DNA from: Acidobacteriota bacterium
Lineage (GTDB): Bacteria; Acidobacteriota; Vicinamibacteria; Vicinamibacterales; UBA2999
DNA length: 48,828 nucleotides
Direction of reading: 5' to 3'
NCBI GenBank assembly: GCA_003222635.1
Contig: QHWQ01000254.1
Span: 1-48,828 of the forward strand
In this document: piece by piece, positions 14,431-23,135 of the stretch
Position numbering within the stretch: the first letter of the stretch is position 1
Layout: each line of letters starts with the position of its first letter
Program-made: the position numbers and the translations under genes
The notes under the pieces: generated by a model
Databases searched by the model: none
What the model was told of the DNA's origin: nothing
The model's input: only the letters and a program-made list of their open reading frames with translations

Positions 14431-15632
14431 GAACTCTCCCTCAAAGGCAAATTCTCTTCACACCTTCCCGGTGCGACCTCGTCTAAGGCAAAAGGCGCAC
14501 CGAAATGGAAGAGCGGCCCCGAGGGAGAGTTCGCCCAATCCTGCGGGCAAACGACGAAGGTGAGGGCGCCGACGTCGACGCGAAGCTCTCGCGGCGGCTG
14601 AGACGTCGCGAGGCGTAGCCCGCCATTGACGCGGGCATGCAGGTCGGCGATCGGCTCGCTCGCCGCGATGCTCAGCCATCCGTCGCGAAGCGCGAGCGCG
14701 TGGCTGACATCGATCAGATCCAGCGCGACCAGTTCATCCCCGCGCGTCCGCACGTGCATCACGCGCGCGTCGGTCTGATAATCGCCGACTCCACAGTTGC
14801 GGCCATGCAGCACGTAGGTGGAAGCGAACTCGCCGCGGCGCACGCGCGCGGCAATCACGTCACCGCCCGCATCCGCGGCGACCTCGAGTCGTTCAAGCGC
14901 GGGAACGTCCGTGCCGTCGCCATCCCCGATCCACGTCAGCATCGAAAACGGCAGGCGGCCCGTTCGCGTGATGCGCGCCGTCCACGTCGGCACGAGCGTG
15001 CCGTACACAGGCGCGAACCATCCGAGCCCCGATTGCTCGTCGCCGTGCTGCAGCGTCGCCTGGCCTGCGTCGAAGAGCAGCCACGCCTCCTCGCCTTCGA
15101 GATGCGCCGCGCGCAGCCGGCCGCGACCGTCCGCGTGCACCATCCACGAGGGATCGAAATGCCAGTGCGCCACCGCTGAATGCTCGCCCGGGTCGCCCCG
15201 AAGCTCGTCGACGATCAGCCAGCCCGCGCCGTCGGCGCGAACAATCGATCGCCTGTGTTCCAGAGGCGCGTAGCCGTCATGGACGGCCTCGACCCAATCG
15301 AAGCCGGCGGTGTGACGCGAGACGTTCACGCGTCCGGCCGCGCTGGTTGTCCACTGGAACGGCCCTGCCGGGAGGGATTGCGGGCGCCCGTCGACTGAGA
15401 GCGTGTTGTGGTTGAAGCTGCCGCGCATCCGATCGCGCAGCTGCGGATCCATCGTGTAGGTGGACGTGCCCGGATCGACGAGCAGCGATCGCTTGCCGAT
15501 CCGCAGCGTCAACGACAACGCATCAGCATGCGCGTGGCCGCCGTTCATGTAGCCGTGAGCGCCGGCGTCGAGGACGGCGTGGCCCCCCTCGCCGTCGCGA
15601 AGGACGATGTAGCCGGTGTGGGGCAATGTCAT
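14424..15632 (-). CDS. Heparinase II/III-like protein, C-terminal half (split gene)
   Basis: 402 residues from ATG 15632. It contains the C-terminal beta-sheet domain of heparinase II/III and alginate-lyase-like proteins: YIVLRDGEGGHAVLDAG, then GGHAHADALSLTLRIGKRSLLVDPGT, the GHxHxDxLS(L) motif with the catalytic/metal His, and SFNHNTLSVDG. The N-terminal alpha-barrel half is encoded by the gene just upstream in another frame, whose TGA overlaps this ATG (ATGA). The linker between the halves is replaced by a heptamer repeat. If both halves are made they may assemble as a two-subunit polysaccharide lyase. Such lyases commonly sit in exopolysaccharide operons to trim or release polymer. Confidence 0.78.
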   Translation of the reverse strand: MTLPHTGYIVLRDGEGGHAVLDAGAHGYMNGGHAHADALSLTLRIGKRSLLVDPGTSTYTMDPQLRDRMRGSFNHNTLSVDGRPQSLPAGPFQWTTSAAGRVNVSRHTAGFDWVEAVHDGYAPLEHRRSIVRADGAGWLIVDELRGDPGEHSAVAHWHFDPSWMVHADGRGRLRAAHLEGEEAWLLFDAGQATLQHGDEQSGLGWFAPVYGTLVPTWTARITRTGRLPFSMLTWIGDGDGTDVPALERLEVAADAGGDVIAARVRRGEFASTYVLHGRNCGVGDYQTDARVMHVRTRGDELVALDLIDVSHALALRDGWLSIAASEPIADLHARVNGGLRLATSQPPRELRVDVGALTFVVCPQDWANSPSGPLFHFGAPFALDEVAPGRCEENLPLRESSW

Positions 15633-16804
15633 CGAAGCCGGGATTCGGGGTTCGGGGTTCGGGATGCCACCGCCAGCGAATCGCGGACGTCGTTGCACTC
15701 GCGTCGCGCAATCGGCCACAGCATCCCGCCATCGTCGTCGCCAATCAGCGGCAGACGTCCATCGTCATCGGCCATCGCGCGCGTGAAATCGGCAAGGCGC
15801 GACACCGCGTGTGCGAATGTACGAGCGGCATCCACATCCGCGGCGCGACGCGCGGTCAGGAGCGCCAGCAGGTAGAAGTCGAGCGTGTAGCGCTGGTAGT
15901 GCGTCGAGCGCTCGGCGTGCCCACCGTCGGGCAGAATCTGGCGTTCGATCTCGCGCAGCAAGATCCGCCGTCCGGTCGTCACCCATCGCTGGCTTGCGCG
16001 AAGCTCCGGAAACGCCTGCCCGACGACGTAGAGCGCCAGCGCTTCGCCGGTCAGGTGCGTGTTCGGGCTGAAGTAGTAGGACAGATGCTGTTCGACGTGC
16101 CTCAGTTGGCGGTCAACTGCGACCAGCAACTTCTGCAACCGCCTGCCCTCTGCCCCCTGCCCCGTGCCCCCTGAAAGGAAGTGCACTGCCATCGTCCACG
16201 AGATCGTGCGGAAGCCAATCTCGAGCATGCTGGCCCAGTTGATGCCGGTCAGCGGCGGGTTCTCGTCGAGCCAGATGTCGAACTGCCTGACGATCTCACG
16301 AGCGTAGCGTTCGTCGCCCGTCAACCAGAGCGCGCGGCCAAGCTGCAGCCAGTGCTGATGACGATTGAACTCCCAGATGATCTTGTGATCGCCGACGGCA
16401 GGATCGAGGTACGGCACCTCCGCCCAGCAGATGCGCGGCGCCGTGCGATGGTGGACCGGATCCGAATGCCAGTCGGAGAATCGCAGCCCACGGTAGCCGA
16501 GCAAATCGTAGTGGCCGGCGAGGATGTGATCCGCACGAACCGTGGCGTCGGCCGTCGCACCCGGCCATCGCGTCAGCACGGCATCGCGGACGACATCTGC
16601 CCGCGACGGATCGATCACGCAGCGCGACTGTCCCCGCGAAAGGCGATCGACGATCGCTTTAGGGACAGACGCATCCCTCGACCGCGGCCACTGTGGCTTG
16701 GCGATCCGAAAGCGGACGCGATCGCCGAGCGTCCGCGCCATCTCGCGGGATCGCCACCGGCCTTCTTCGAAGGTCATCCGCCGCAGGCGGTTGAACGCGT
16801 TCAT
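15629..16804 (-). CDS. Heparinase II/III N-terminal alpha-barrel half (split gene)
   Basis: 391 residues from ATG 16804, which overlaps the glycosyltransferase stop as ATGA. Family features: WPGATADATVRADHILAGHYDLLGY near residue 75, IIWEFNRHQHW, the tandem helical toroid, INWASMLEIGFRTISW (catalytic Asn/Tyr neighbourhood), and SPNTHLTGEALAL. It stops at LASRTPNPESRLR, where the heptamer repeat begins. Inside it, about residues 211-220 (SGGTGQGAEGR) are encoded by another heptamer array (16145-16174), an in-frame insertion. Together with the next gene it would form a complete lyase of about 790 residues; normal members are single chains. Confidence 0.78.
   Translation of the reverse strand: MNAFNRLRRMTFEEGRWRSREMARTLGDRVRFRIAKPQWPRSRDASVPKAIVDRLSRGQSRCVIDPSRADVVRDAVLTRWPGATADATVRADHILAGHYDLLGYRGLRFSDWHSDPVHHRTAPRICWAEVPYLDPAVGDHKIIWEFNRHQHWLQLGRALWLTGDERYAREIVRQFDIWLDENPPLTGINWASMLEIGFRTISWTMAVHFLSGGTGQGAEGRRLQKLLVAVDRQLRHVEQHLSYYFSPNTHLTGEALALYVVGQAFPELRASQRWVTTGRRILLREIERQILPDGGHAERSTHYQRYTLDFYLLALLTARRAADVDAARTFAHAVSRLADFTRAMADDDGRLPLIGDDDGGMLWPIARRECNDVRDSLAVASRTPNPESRLR
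15639..15665. repeat. CGGGATT/CGGGGTT heptamer array at the split of the lyase gene
   Basis: About four 7-nt units at the exact junction between the two lyase halves, same family as at 10016 and 13811. It supplies the last residues of the N-terminal half (RTPNPESR). Confidence 0.75.
16145..16174. repeat. CTGCCCC-type heptamer array inside a coding gene
   Basis: About four units of a 7-nt CTGCCCC/CTGCCCT repeat inside the lyase N-terminal gene, translated in frame as a Gly-rich insert. Confidence 0.7.
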
Positions 16805-17946
16805 GCGGGATTGGAAGGGGCGTCGGTTACGGGCTGCACGGCGCCCTGCTCGTGGTGACGGGCGGCGATCCGCCGATACGCACGCAGCCATCCTTCACGG
16901 ATGACAGGCCATTCGTAGGCGGTCAGCGTGTGATGCGCCGATCCGGCCAGGCCGCGGGCAAACACGGGATCCGCGAGCAGGTTCAGAATTCCCCTCGCCA
17001 GCGCCTCGTCGTCATCATCCGCAACGAGCCGGCCATCGACGCCGTCGCGCAGGATGGACGGCACGCCACCGACATTGGTGGACACCACCGGCATCCCGCT
17101 CGCGAATGCCTCGAGGACCGACAGCGGCATGTTGTCGATCGACGGCGCCTGGACGTAGATGTCGGCCTCCGCGTAGTAGCGATGGATTTCTGACGGTGGC
17201 ACCCGTCCGGCGAACGTCACGTTCTTTAATTGCAGAGCTTCCGCCTGCGCGCGCAGCGCGGCGTCCTGAGACCCGCTGCCGACGAGCGTCAAGGTGGCGT
17301 CGGGATGCTGTGCCTGAATCCTCGCGAACGCGCGCAGCACGCAGGCGACGTTGTACAGCGGCTCGAAATTGCGGGTGCAGAGCAGGCGCGGGCGCAGCGG
17401 ATTGCGCGAGTGATAGACGAACTGGCGCAGATCGACGGTGTTGCAGACGACGTCCGCGTCGATGTCGAACGAGAACAGCACGTCGTGGAGGAACGTCGAG
17501 GGGACGATGTTCGCATCCACGACGTTGCGCATGATGAACCGCGCGATCGCCGACCGCCGGAGATGATCCGGTGCCTCACCGCTGTGGTAGTTCAGGATGA
17601 CCGGCTTGCCGAGCAGCCTGGCGACGATGACCGCGGGCAGCGGCGCTAGGAGAAACGAGCTGTAGGAGGCCGAGAAGGCGTGGACGACGTCCGCCTTCCG
17701 CAGCTCGCGAACGAGCAGCGGCCAGTACCAAAGCTGCGTGACGAGGGTTCTGACGTATTTGATCCGCAGGAGCCGGTCGAACGGCGCCGGCGGCACCGGA
17801 TCGATAGGGACGATCCACGCATCCACCGCCGGATCGCCGCGCCAGCCATCAAGGAGCCTCTGTGCCTGGACCGACTGTCCGCCGAGAATTCTGAGAGAGG
17901 CCACGACGATCGCAACTTTCACGGGAGATGGCTGGCGATCTTGCAT
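16801..17946 (-). CDS. GT4-family glycosyltransferase
   Basis: 381 residues; GT-B fold. N-terminal VAIVVASLRILGGQSVQAQRL has the Gly-rich acceptor-side loop; the C-terminal half has LLCTRNFEPLYNV, ATLTLVGSG, VTFAGRVPPSEIHRYYAEADIYVQAPSIDNMPLSVLEAFASGMPVVSTNVGG, with the ExxxxG(M)PVV nucleotide-sugar binding motif (E7-type). It would transfer a sugar from a nucleotide donor to a lipid-linked oligosaccharide at the inner membrane. First gene of the minus-strand operon 17946-8186; an internal GTG at 17922 is an alternative start. The stop overlaps the lyase start. Confidence 0.87.
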   Translation of the reverse strand: MQDRQPSPVKVAIVVASLRILGGQSVQAQRLLDGWRGDPAVDAWIVPIDPVPPAPFDRLLRIKYVRTLVTQLWYWPLLVRELRKADVVHAFSASYSSFLLAPLPAVIVARLLGKPVILNYHSGEAPDHLRRSAIARFIMRNVVDANIVPSTFLHDVLFSFDIDADVVCNTVDLRQFVYHSRNPLRPRLLCTRNFEPLYNVACVLRAFARIQAQHPDATLTLVGSGSQDAALRAQAEALQLKNVTFAGRVPPSEIHRYYAEADIYVQAPSIDNMPLSVLEAFASGMPVVSTNVGGVPSILRDGVDGRLVADDDDEALARGILNLLADPVFARGLAGSAHHTLTAYEWPVIREGWLRAYRRIAARHHEQGAVQPVTDAPSNPA

Positions 17947-18323
17947 ATGGCAGAGCTGTCTCGGGTTTTATTGGGGTGCAAGGCATACGCCGCTTACAGA
18001 TTTGAGAGAGCAGCGCCAAATCCCTGACGATGATCGGCGCCGGTCGTCGGGCCCTCACGAACGAATCGCGGAAATGTCTTAATGTTTCCGCGCGTTCATC
18101 ACGCCGAACTGCACGGTCTTTCATCTGCACTAACGCCGGCCAGCAGTTTCGGCTCTCTTCCAAATCAATCGCTCACATCTCAATGCGCGTCCCGTGTGAC
18201 GTGAGGTGTGAGCGGCGATTCACTCGCCGTCCTTAGGGTTCCACAAGTTCCCAAAAAGGTGACTGCGCGAGAACGGCGGAAGTGTGTCTTCCGACGGCGG
18301 GGCCGGAGCTGCGGGGAGGAACA
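17947..18323. other. Divergent intergenic region with a palindrome
   Basis: No gene seen in 377 nt between the divergent glycosyltransferase and secreted-protein genes. It holds an 8-bp perfect palindrome CGCGGAAA (18067-18074) / TTTCCGCG (18085-18092) with a 10-nt spacer, a possible regulator site. A strong ribosome site (GGGGAGGA) precedes ATG 18324. I could not find a convincing -35/-10 or a -24/-12 promoter in either direction. Confidence 0.5.
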
Positions 18324-20459
18324 ATGCTCTTGGGTACCCGTCGGATTCTCACGCTCCTGTGCGCCGCGCTCTTCATCTTCTGCGCGTCGCGGAACATCGT
18401 CTGGGCGCAAACGTCGTCCGCGACAGGAGGCTTCATAGATTCGTCCACCGGCAACGGCATGCGGCCGAAGCTGTCGGCGGGCGAGATCGCCGCGTTCATA
18501 CCATCGCGCGGGACGTTCACGTTCCCGTCGCCCTATTCCACGCAGGGGATTCGCCTGACGAATTCCAGCGATTGCGGCGGGCAGGACTGCGTGCTCTCGG
18601 TTGGCTATTCCTACTGGAGCAACATCAACAACCACACCGGCAGCGACACGATGCTGGTCTTCCTCGGCCTCGAGCGCCGCCAGGGCGGCGGCGGGCCGAC
18701 GCTTTTCAGCTACAACAAGCGGACTGGCCAGACGAGCAACCTGGGACCGTTGTTCTCGTCGGACACCGACTTGAGCTGGGCGACCGGCGAAGGCTGGTAT
18801 TTCTCGGCCAGCCAGCCGACGACGCTGTATCTCAATAACGGGCCGCGCATGATGCGCTTCGACGTGATGACGCACGCGATGAGCGAGGTCTACAACGTCG
18901 AGACGCTGCTCGGCGCCGGCCGCGTGATCTGGCAGATGCACTCGAGCAACGACGATCACGTGCACTCCGCGACCGTGAAGGACAGCAGCACCTACAAGGA
19001 GCTTGGCTGCATCGCGTTCGACGACCGGCATCCGACCAGCCCGACGTTCGTCGCCGCGAAGGGCGACTACGACGAGTGCCAGATCGACAAGAGCGGCCGC
19101 TATCTCGTCGTCAAGGAGAACGTTGACGGCAGGAACGGCGAGGACAACCGCATCATCGACCTGAACACTGGGAACGAGACGATCTTCCTCGACGAGAACG
19201 GCGCGGCGGGCCACTCGGATCTCGGCTACGGCTACATGGTGGCCGAGGACAACTTCAACCCGATGCCGGGCGCGGTTCGCGTGTGGCAGCTCGGACAGGA
19301 TCTGTCGGGCGCCAACCAGGCGCACGCGGCGGGTCAGGGGACGCTCGTCTACGAGCTGAGCTCCTGGTCGACGGGCATCGGCCACATCGCGCACGGCAAC
19401 TCGAAGAACGCGGCGTCGAACAGTCAGATGGCGTGCGTCAGCAACGCGAGCCGCGACAACCTGCCGCGCGTGAACGAAATCGTCTGCTTCCGTCTCGACG
19501 GCTCGATGCAGGCGCTCGTCGTCGCGCCGAACATGAGCGATCTCAATGCGGCCGGCGGCGGCAGCGACGACTACTGGAAGATTCCGTCGGGCAACATCGA
19601 CGTGACCGGCGAGTACTTCATCTGGACCGCGAACATGGGCACCGGCCGGCAGGATGCGTTCATCGTGCACATCCCGCAGGACAAGCTCGGGGTGTCGCCG
19701 GGTGCTCCCACCCCGACGACGCCCTCTCCGACGACACCGGCGCCGACCACTCCGGCACCGACGACTCCGACGCCGGCACCGGCTCCTGCACCCACGCCGG
19801 CTCCGACTCCGGCGCCGACCACGCCGACGGCTGGCAGCGCGACGTGGATGAGCCTGATGAACGTCGCCGAGAGCGGCGCGACGCTGACCAAGACCGGCGG
19901 CTGCAGCGGCTGCCCGGACGGCACGGCGGTGTCGAATCAAATGGTGAGCGGCGCCGGCGCCTTGCAGTTCTCGACCGACGACAGCAGCACGCTGCGATTC
20001 GTCGGGCTGGCGGCCAGCGGCATCGGCACGACGCCATCGGACATCAGCTTCGCCATTCGCCTGCAGGCCGGCGTCGCTGAAGTGCGCGAGTCGGGCACCT
20101 ACATGACGGAGATCGGGTTCGGCGCGGGCGACACGTTCACGATCGCGGTGAACGGCGGCTCGGTGACCTACGCGAAGAACGGCAGCGTGTTCTACACGAG
20201 CAGCAACAGCGCGAGCGGTGCGCTGCGCGCGCACGCGATCTTCTTCGACCCCAACGGCTCGGTGCGCAACGTCGGCTTCGGCGGCGGCGCCGCGCCGTCA
20301 GGCGGCACGCCGACGGTCAACACCGTGCCCGCGGCGCAGACGGGCGTCAGCGCTACGGGCGGCTCCGCTCGACTAGGGAATGCCCTTGGCAGCATTGTCA
20401 AGGGCGTTTCTTCGTACGTAGGACCGTTCCGGACAAGTGAGTTCGATGAATCGGTGTAG
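18324..20459 (+). CDS. Large secreted protein: propeller-like domain, Pro/Thr linker, C-terminal beta domain
   Basis: 711 residues. ATG 18324 has a GGGGAGGA site 5 nt upstream and begins a signal peptide ending near NIVWAQ. Residues about 30-460 are rich in short repeated strands (MLVFLGLER, TLFSYNKRTGQTSNLGPLF, RMMRFDVMTH, IIDLNTGNETIFLDENG) consistent with a beta-propeller such as the oligogalacturonate-lyase-like or WD/TolB type. Residues about 462-512 are a Pro-Thr-Ala linker. The last about 200 residues (TWMSLMNVAESGATLTKTGG...SVRNVGFGGG) look like a carbohydrate-binding beta-sandwich and end without a PEP-CTERM or other sorting signal. It is the only intact plus-strand gene between the two polysaccharide operons. 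Role in binding or modifying the polymer is inference. Confidence 0.72.
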   Translation: MLLGTRRILTLLCAALFIFCASRNIVWAQTSSATGGFIDSSTGNGMRPKLSAGEIAAFIPSRGTFTFPSPYSTQGIRLTNSSDCGGQDCVLSVGYSYWSNINNHTGSDTMLVFLGLERRQGGGGPTLFSYNKRTGQTSNLGPLFSSDTDLSWATGEGWYFSASQPTTLYLNNGPRMMRFDVMTHAMSEVYNVETLLGAGRVIWQMHSSNDDHVHSATVKDSSTYKELGCIAFDDRHPTSPTFVAAKGDYDECQIDKSGRYLVVKENVDGRNGEDNRIIDLNTGNETIFLDENGAAGHSDLGYGYMVAEDNFNPMPGAVRVWQLGQDLSGANQAHAAGQGTLVYELSSWSTGIGHIAHGNSKNAASNSQMACVSNASRDNLPRVNEIVCFRLDGSMQALVVAPNMSDLNAAGGGSDDYWKIPSGNIDVTGEYFIWTANMGTGRQDAFIVHIPQDKLGVSPGAPTPTTPSPTTPAPTTPAPTTPTPAPAPAPTPAPTPAPTTPTAGSATWMSLMNVAESGATLTKTGGCSGCPDGTAVSNQMVSGAGALQFSTDDSSTLRFVGLAASGIGTTPSDISFAIRLQAGVAEVRESGTYMTEIGFGAGDTFTIAVNGGSVTYAKNGSVFYTSSNSASGALRAHAIFFDPNGSVRNVGFGGGAAPSGGTPTVNTVPAAQTGVSATGGSARLGNALGSIVKGVSSYVGPFRTSEFDESV

Positions 20460-20586
20460 TATCCCTCCTGGCTCAATACCATAACAAGGCACCAGCATCA
20501 CGCTCGCTTCACCGGCCGCTCTCTGATCGGCTGTTGAACGTGAAGCGCGAGGTGCGCATGCACTCAATAACCCTGGGAGACCAACG

Positions 20587-21143
20587 ATGAAGAGAGCTGC
20601 CCCCGCTGTGTTCCTCGCGTTCGTCGTTTGTCCTGCAACCACACGGCTTGGCCCAGCAATCGCCACTGGCTAGCGGGCCAAGCGTTTCGAGTGAGGCACG
20701 CAGTTCCGCGTTGAGACTCGCCAGCGACAGTACCGAGGGCCTGCGCCAGCTGAATACGCTGGTCGAGGGGCGGGTGCGCGAGGGAACGCTCGCACCCCGT
20801 CTCGCCTATGACGATGTGGAGGTTCCTGGAAGACGCCACGAAGCTTTCATGCAGACGGTTCTTTCAAGTCAAACAGTCGGTCGTAACCGACTTGACAATC
20901 GCTGAAAGCTATCCGTATCACGCAGCGACGTTCCAGTCCGGCGTGACCATCCAGTCGAAGGCGTCGAAGATTGGCTTCAATGCCGGCGGTGACGTGGCTT
21001 TCTTCTTCACGCGCCAAGTCGGCGTTGGCGTCACTGCGCAGTTTGCCGGAGCTAACGTCCCGATCGCCGGGGTGGGCGGCGCCGAACACGATGTGAAGGT
21101 TGGCGGCGGAAGCGCCGGGGCTGGGTTGCGTCTGCGCTTCTGA
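20587..21143 (+). pseudogene. Decayed outer-membrane beta-barrel protein
   Basis: ATG 20587 with a GGGAG site opens a signal peptide (MKRAAPAVFLAFVV) but the frame ends at a TAG after 28 codons. A second frame carries on with the expected signal end and mature start (GLAQQSPLASGPSVSSEAR) to about 20905, and a third frame then gives ESYPYHAATFQSGVTIQ...GGGSAGAGLRLRF, whose alternating pattern and terminal Phe are typical of the last strands of a beta-barrel. At least two frameshifts are needed to join the pieces. Upstream 20460-20586 shows nothing recognisable. Confidence 0.6.
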
Positions 21144-23135
21144 GTTGAGAAGTGCAGGAGGTTCAGGAACCCACTGAACCTTCTGCACCCACTGAACCCA
21201 ATGAACCCTATTACGCGGCGCGTCGCGTCGTCGTCCATCACGTTGACTGAGGCCGACAGTCGCGGCGGCGTAGAAGCCCGCCTGCAGCGCCAGCATCACT
21301 CCATAGAATCCCGAATCCGCGAGCAAGACGTTGGCGACGAACCAGGCCGCATGCAGCATCGGCAGCGCCAGGCGCAGCACCTTGTGCGAGATCGTCTCGA
21401 ACCAGAGGCGGTTGCGTAGCGGGTTGAGCAGCCAGCCTTCGCGTGCCATCAACTGGAAGGTGCCGGCGATCGTGCGCGTCTTGCGGACGAACTCCTGCCG
21501 CGCCGTCGACGACGCGTGGTCGTAGGCGCGCGCGTTCGGCTCGAACACGACGCGATAGCCGCGGCGCACGATCTTCAACGGAATCAGCACGTCGTCGAGC
21601 AGCGTGTCTTCCGGAATCGGTTCAAACAGCTCGCTCCGGATCGCGTAGATGGCGCCGGTCGCCCCCACGGTCGAATCGACCTTGCCTTCGGCGTTGCGAA
21701 TGAACTTCTCGCACCGCCAGTACGCGCTCGCGCCATGTCCGGCCGCGGCGGTGCCGTCGTCGGCCTGGATGACCAGCTCGCCGCTGACCGCGCCGACGCT
21801 CGGATCCGCGAAGTTGGCGACCAGCGCCCGCAGGCTCTGCGGATCGAACCGCTGCCGCGCGTCGGCGAAGACCACAATCTCGCCGTGCACGATCGGCACG
21901 AGCGCGTTGACGATGGCAGGCTTGCCGCGGTGCTGCGTGAACGCGCGCACGGTGACGCCAAGCGACTGGTAGCGCCGGGCGCGCTCGACCGTGCCGTCCG
22001 TGGATCCGTCGGACCCAATCACAATCTCCACCCTGTGCGGCGGGTAATTGAGCGTGAGCAGGTTCTCGATGCGGCCGCCGATGCGCTCGGCTTCGTTGTG
22101 CGCGATGACGATAATCGAGACGCGCGGCTCCAGGGGCGCGCGCAGGCGCCGCTTCGGGTGGAGCTTCGCGCGCAGCGCGGCGACCATCGGGTAGCCGCCA
22201 TATACGTAGAGGAGCAGCAGAAGCGAGGACCAGAACACCACGGTCGCGCCGGGCCACCACGCAAACAGGAACAACGGCGCGACATCGGCTCGCGCGTGCG
22301 CGCGTGCCCGTGCCCGCAGTCCTGCCGCATCGAGGCCATCGAGCGCTTTGGCGATCGCGTCAACGTCGGCGCCCGGATCGCGGCCGTCGGTCGCCGCGCG
22401 TGAATAGGGGCGCACCAGCGTCAGACGGAAGTCGTCGTCTCGCGGAATCGTCAGCCCCGCATCCTGAAGTGACGATGGGAAGAAGTTGTCCTTCGGATAC
22501 CGGCCCGCGACGCCGCCCACGATCACGTTGCGCTGGAACACCGCCTCGGGGAAGTAGCGCTTCAGCGTGTCCATCCCTTCGCCGGCGCTCGAGCCGCTGA
22601 CGCCGTTTTCCGTCAGCATCACCACGTTGTTCTGGAAGACGAAGCCGGTATGCGGCGCGTGATCGCCGCCGAACAGGATGCTGCCGGTCTGAAACGCGGT
22701 GTTGTGATCGATGGTGACGCTGGCCACCCCGTCGAGCATCTGGAAGAGACGGCCGTTGCCCCACTTGCCGCCGACGTCGAGGAACACGTTGTTGCGGATC
22801 GCCAGGCGGTTGGCCTGCTGGCTCGGATTGTTGTCGTCCTTGCCGAGCATGTTGATGCCGGCGGCGACGTGGCGAATCAGGTTGTTCGAGAAGGTGACGT
22901 CCTCGATCGTGGACCAGGGCGCGGCGCCGTCTTGATTTCTGACGGTGAAGAGAATCGCGAAGCCATTCTGCGCCTGCGGCCAGTTGTACTCGAGCAGGTT
23001 GCCGTTGACGAGCACGCGCCGCGCGTTCTTCAGCTCGAACAGATTCTTGACCTGCCATCGCTGGTCGCGCCACGCCTCCGGCTTCGCGAGATGGTTGCGG
23101 CGAATCGTGATGTCTTCGCTGACGAGGCCGGCCAC
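20847..23135 (-). CDS. Beta-helix C-terminal part fused to a membrane GT2 glycosyltransferase, with read-through tail
   Basis: A 762-codon frame. Residues 1-270 are parallel beta-helix repeats (ITIRRNHL, VTFSNNLIRHV, LAIRNNVFLDV, VTIDHNTAFQ, FVFQNNVV); this frame continues upstream of the GTG at 23135 and joins, across a frameshift, the signal-peptide-bearing N-terminal part. From about residue 285 a membrane segment (VVFWSSLLLLLYVYGGYP) leads into a processive GT2 enzyme: RVSIIVIAHNEA, GSDGSTDGT, FADARQRFD, TGAIYAIR, LLDDVLIP and RKTRTIAG, followed by C-terminal helices. The natural end should be near 21290; after that the frame runs through the 9-nt repeat (21144-21206, VQW-type tripeptides) and antisense to a dead gene. 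Fusion of a secreted beta-helix to a cytoplasmic GT2 is unlikely to be functional as one chain. Confidence 0.65.
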   Translation of the reverse strand: MAGLVSEDITIRRNHLAKPEAWRDQRWQVKNLFELKNARRVLVNGNLLEYNWPQAQNGFAILFTVRNQDGAAPWSTIEDVTFSNNLIRHVAAGINMLGKDDNNPSQQANRLAIRNNVFLDVGGKWGNGRLFQMLDGVASVTIDHNTAFQTGSILFGGDHAPHTGFVFQNNVVMLTENGVSGSSAGEGMDTLKRYFPEAVFQRNVIVGGVAGRYPKDNFFPSSLQDAGLTIPRDDDFRLTLVRPYSRAATDGRDPGADVDAIAKALDGLDAAGLRARARAHARADVAPLFLFAWWPGATVVFWSSLLLLLYVYGGYPMVAALRAKLHPKRRLRAPLEPRVSIIVIAHNEAERIGGRIENLLTLNYPPHRVEIVIGSDGSTDGTVERARRYQSLGVTVRAFTQHRGKPAIVNALVPIVHGEIVVFADARQRFDPQSLRALVANFADPSVGAVSGELVIQADDGTAAAGHGASAYWRCEKFIRNAEGKVDSTVGATGAIYAIRSELFEPIPEDTLLDDVLIPLKIVRRGYRVVFEPNARAYDHASSTARQEFVRKTRTIAGTFQLMAREGWLLNPLRNRLWFETISHKVLRLALPMLHAAWFVANVLLADSGFYGVMLALQAGFYAAATVGLSQRDGRRRDAPRNRVHWVQWVQKVQWVPEPPALLNSEAQTQPSPGASAANLHIVFGAAHPGDRDVSSGKLRSDANADLAREEESHVTAGIEANLRRLRLDGHAGLERRCVIRIAFSDCQVGYDRLFDLKEPSA
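21144..21206. repeat. 9-nt CACTGAAC/GTTCAGTGG array with an inverted half
   Basis: Seven 9-nt units; the last four (CCACTGAAC-type) are an imperfect inverted copy of the first three. On the minus strand it is translated as HWVQWVQKVQWV in the GT2 tail. It lies exactly between the dead barrel gene and the GT2 gene. Confidence 0.7.

Noticed and set aside
13811-16174. Heptamer repeats as a CRISPR array
   Set aside because: Units are contiguous 7-nt tandem copies without spacers, and no cas genes are present.
18180-20234. Very long open frame antisense to the secreted propeller-like gene
   Set aside because: Arg/Ala/Val-rich with no recognisable motif; explained by GC-rich third positions of the plus-strand gene, which has a signal peptide and a strong ribosome site.
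18324-20459. PEP-CTERM or other sorting tail on the secreted protein
   Set aside because: The C terminus ends GPFRTSEFDESV with no PEP motif, membrane helix or basic end.
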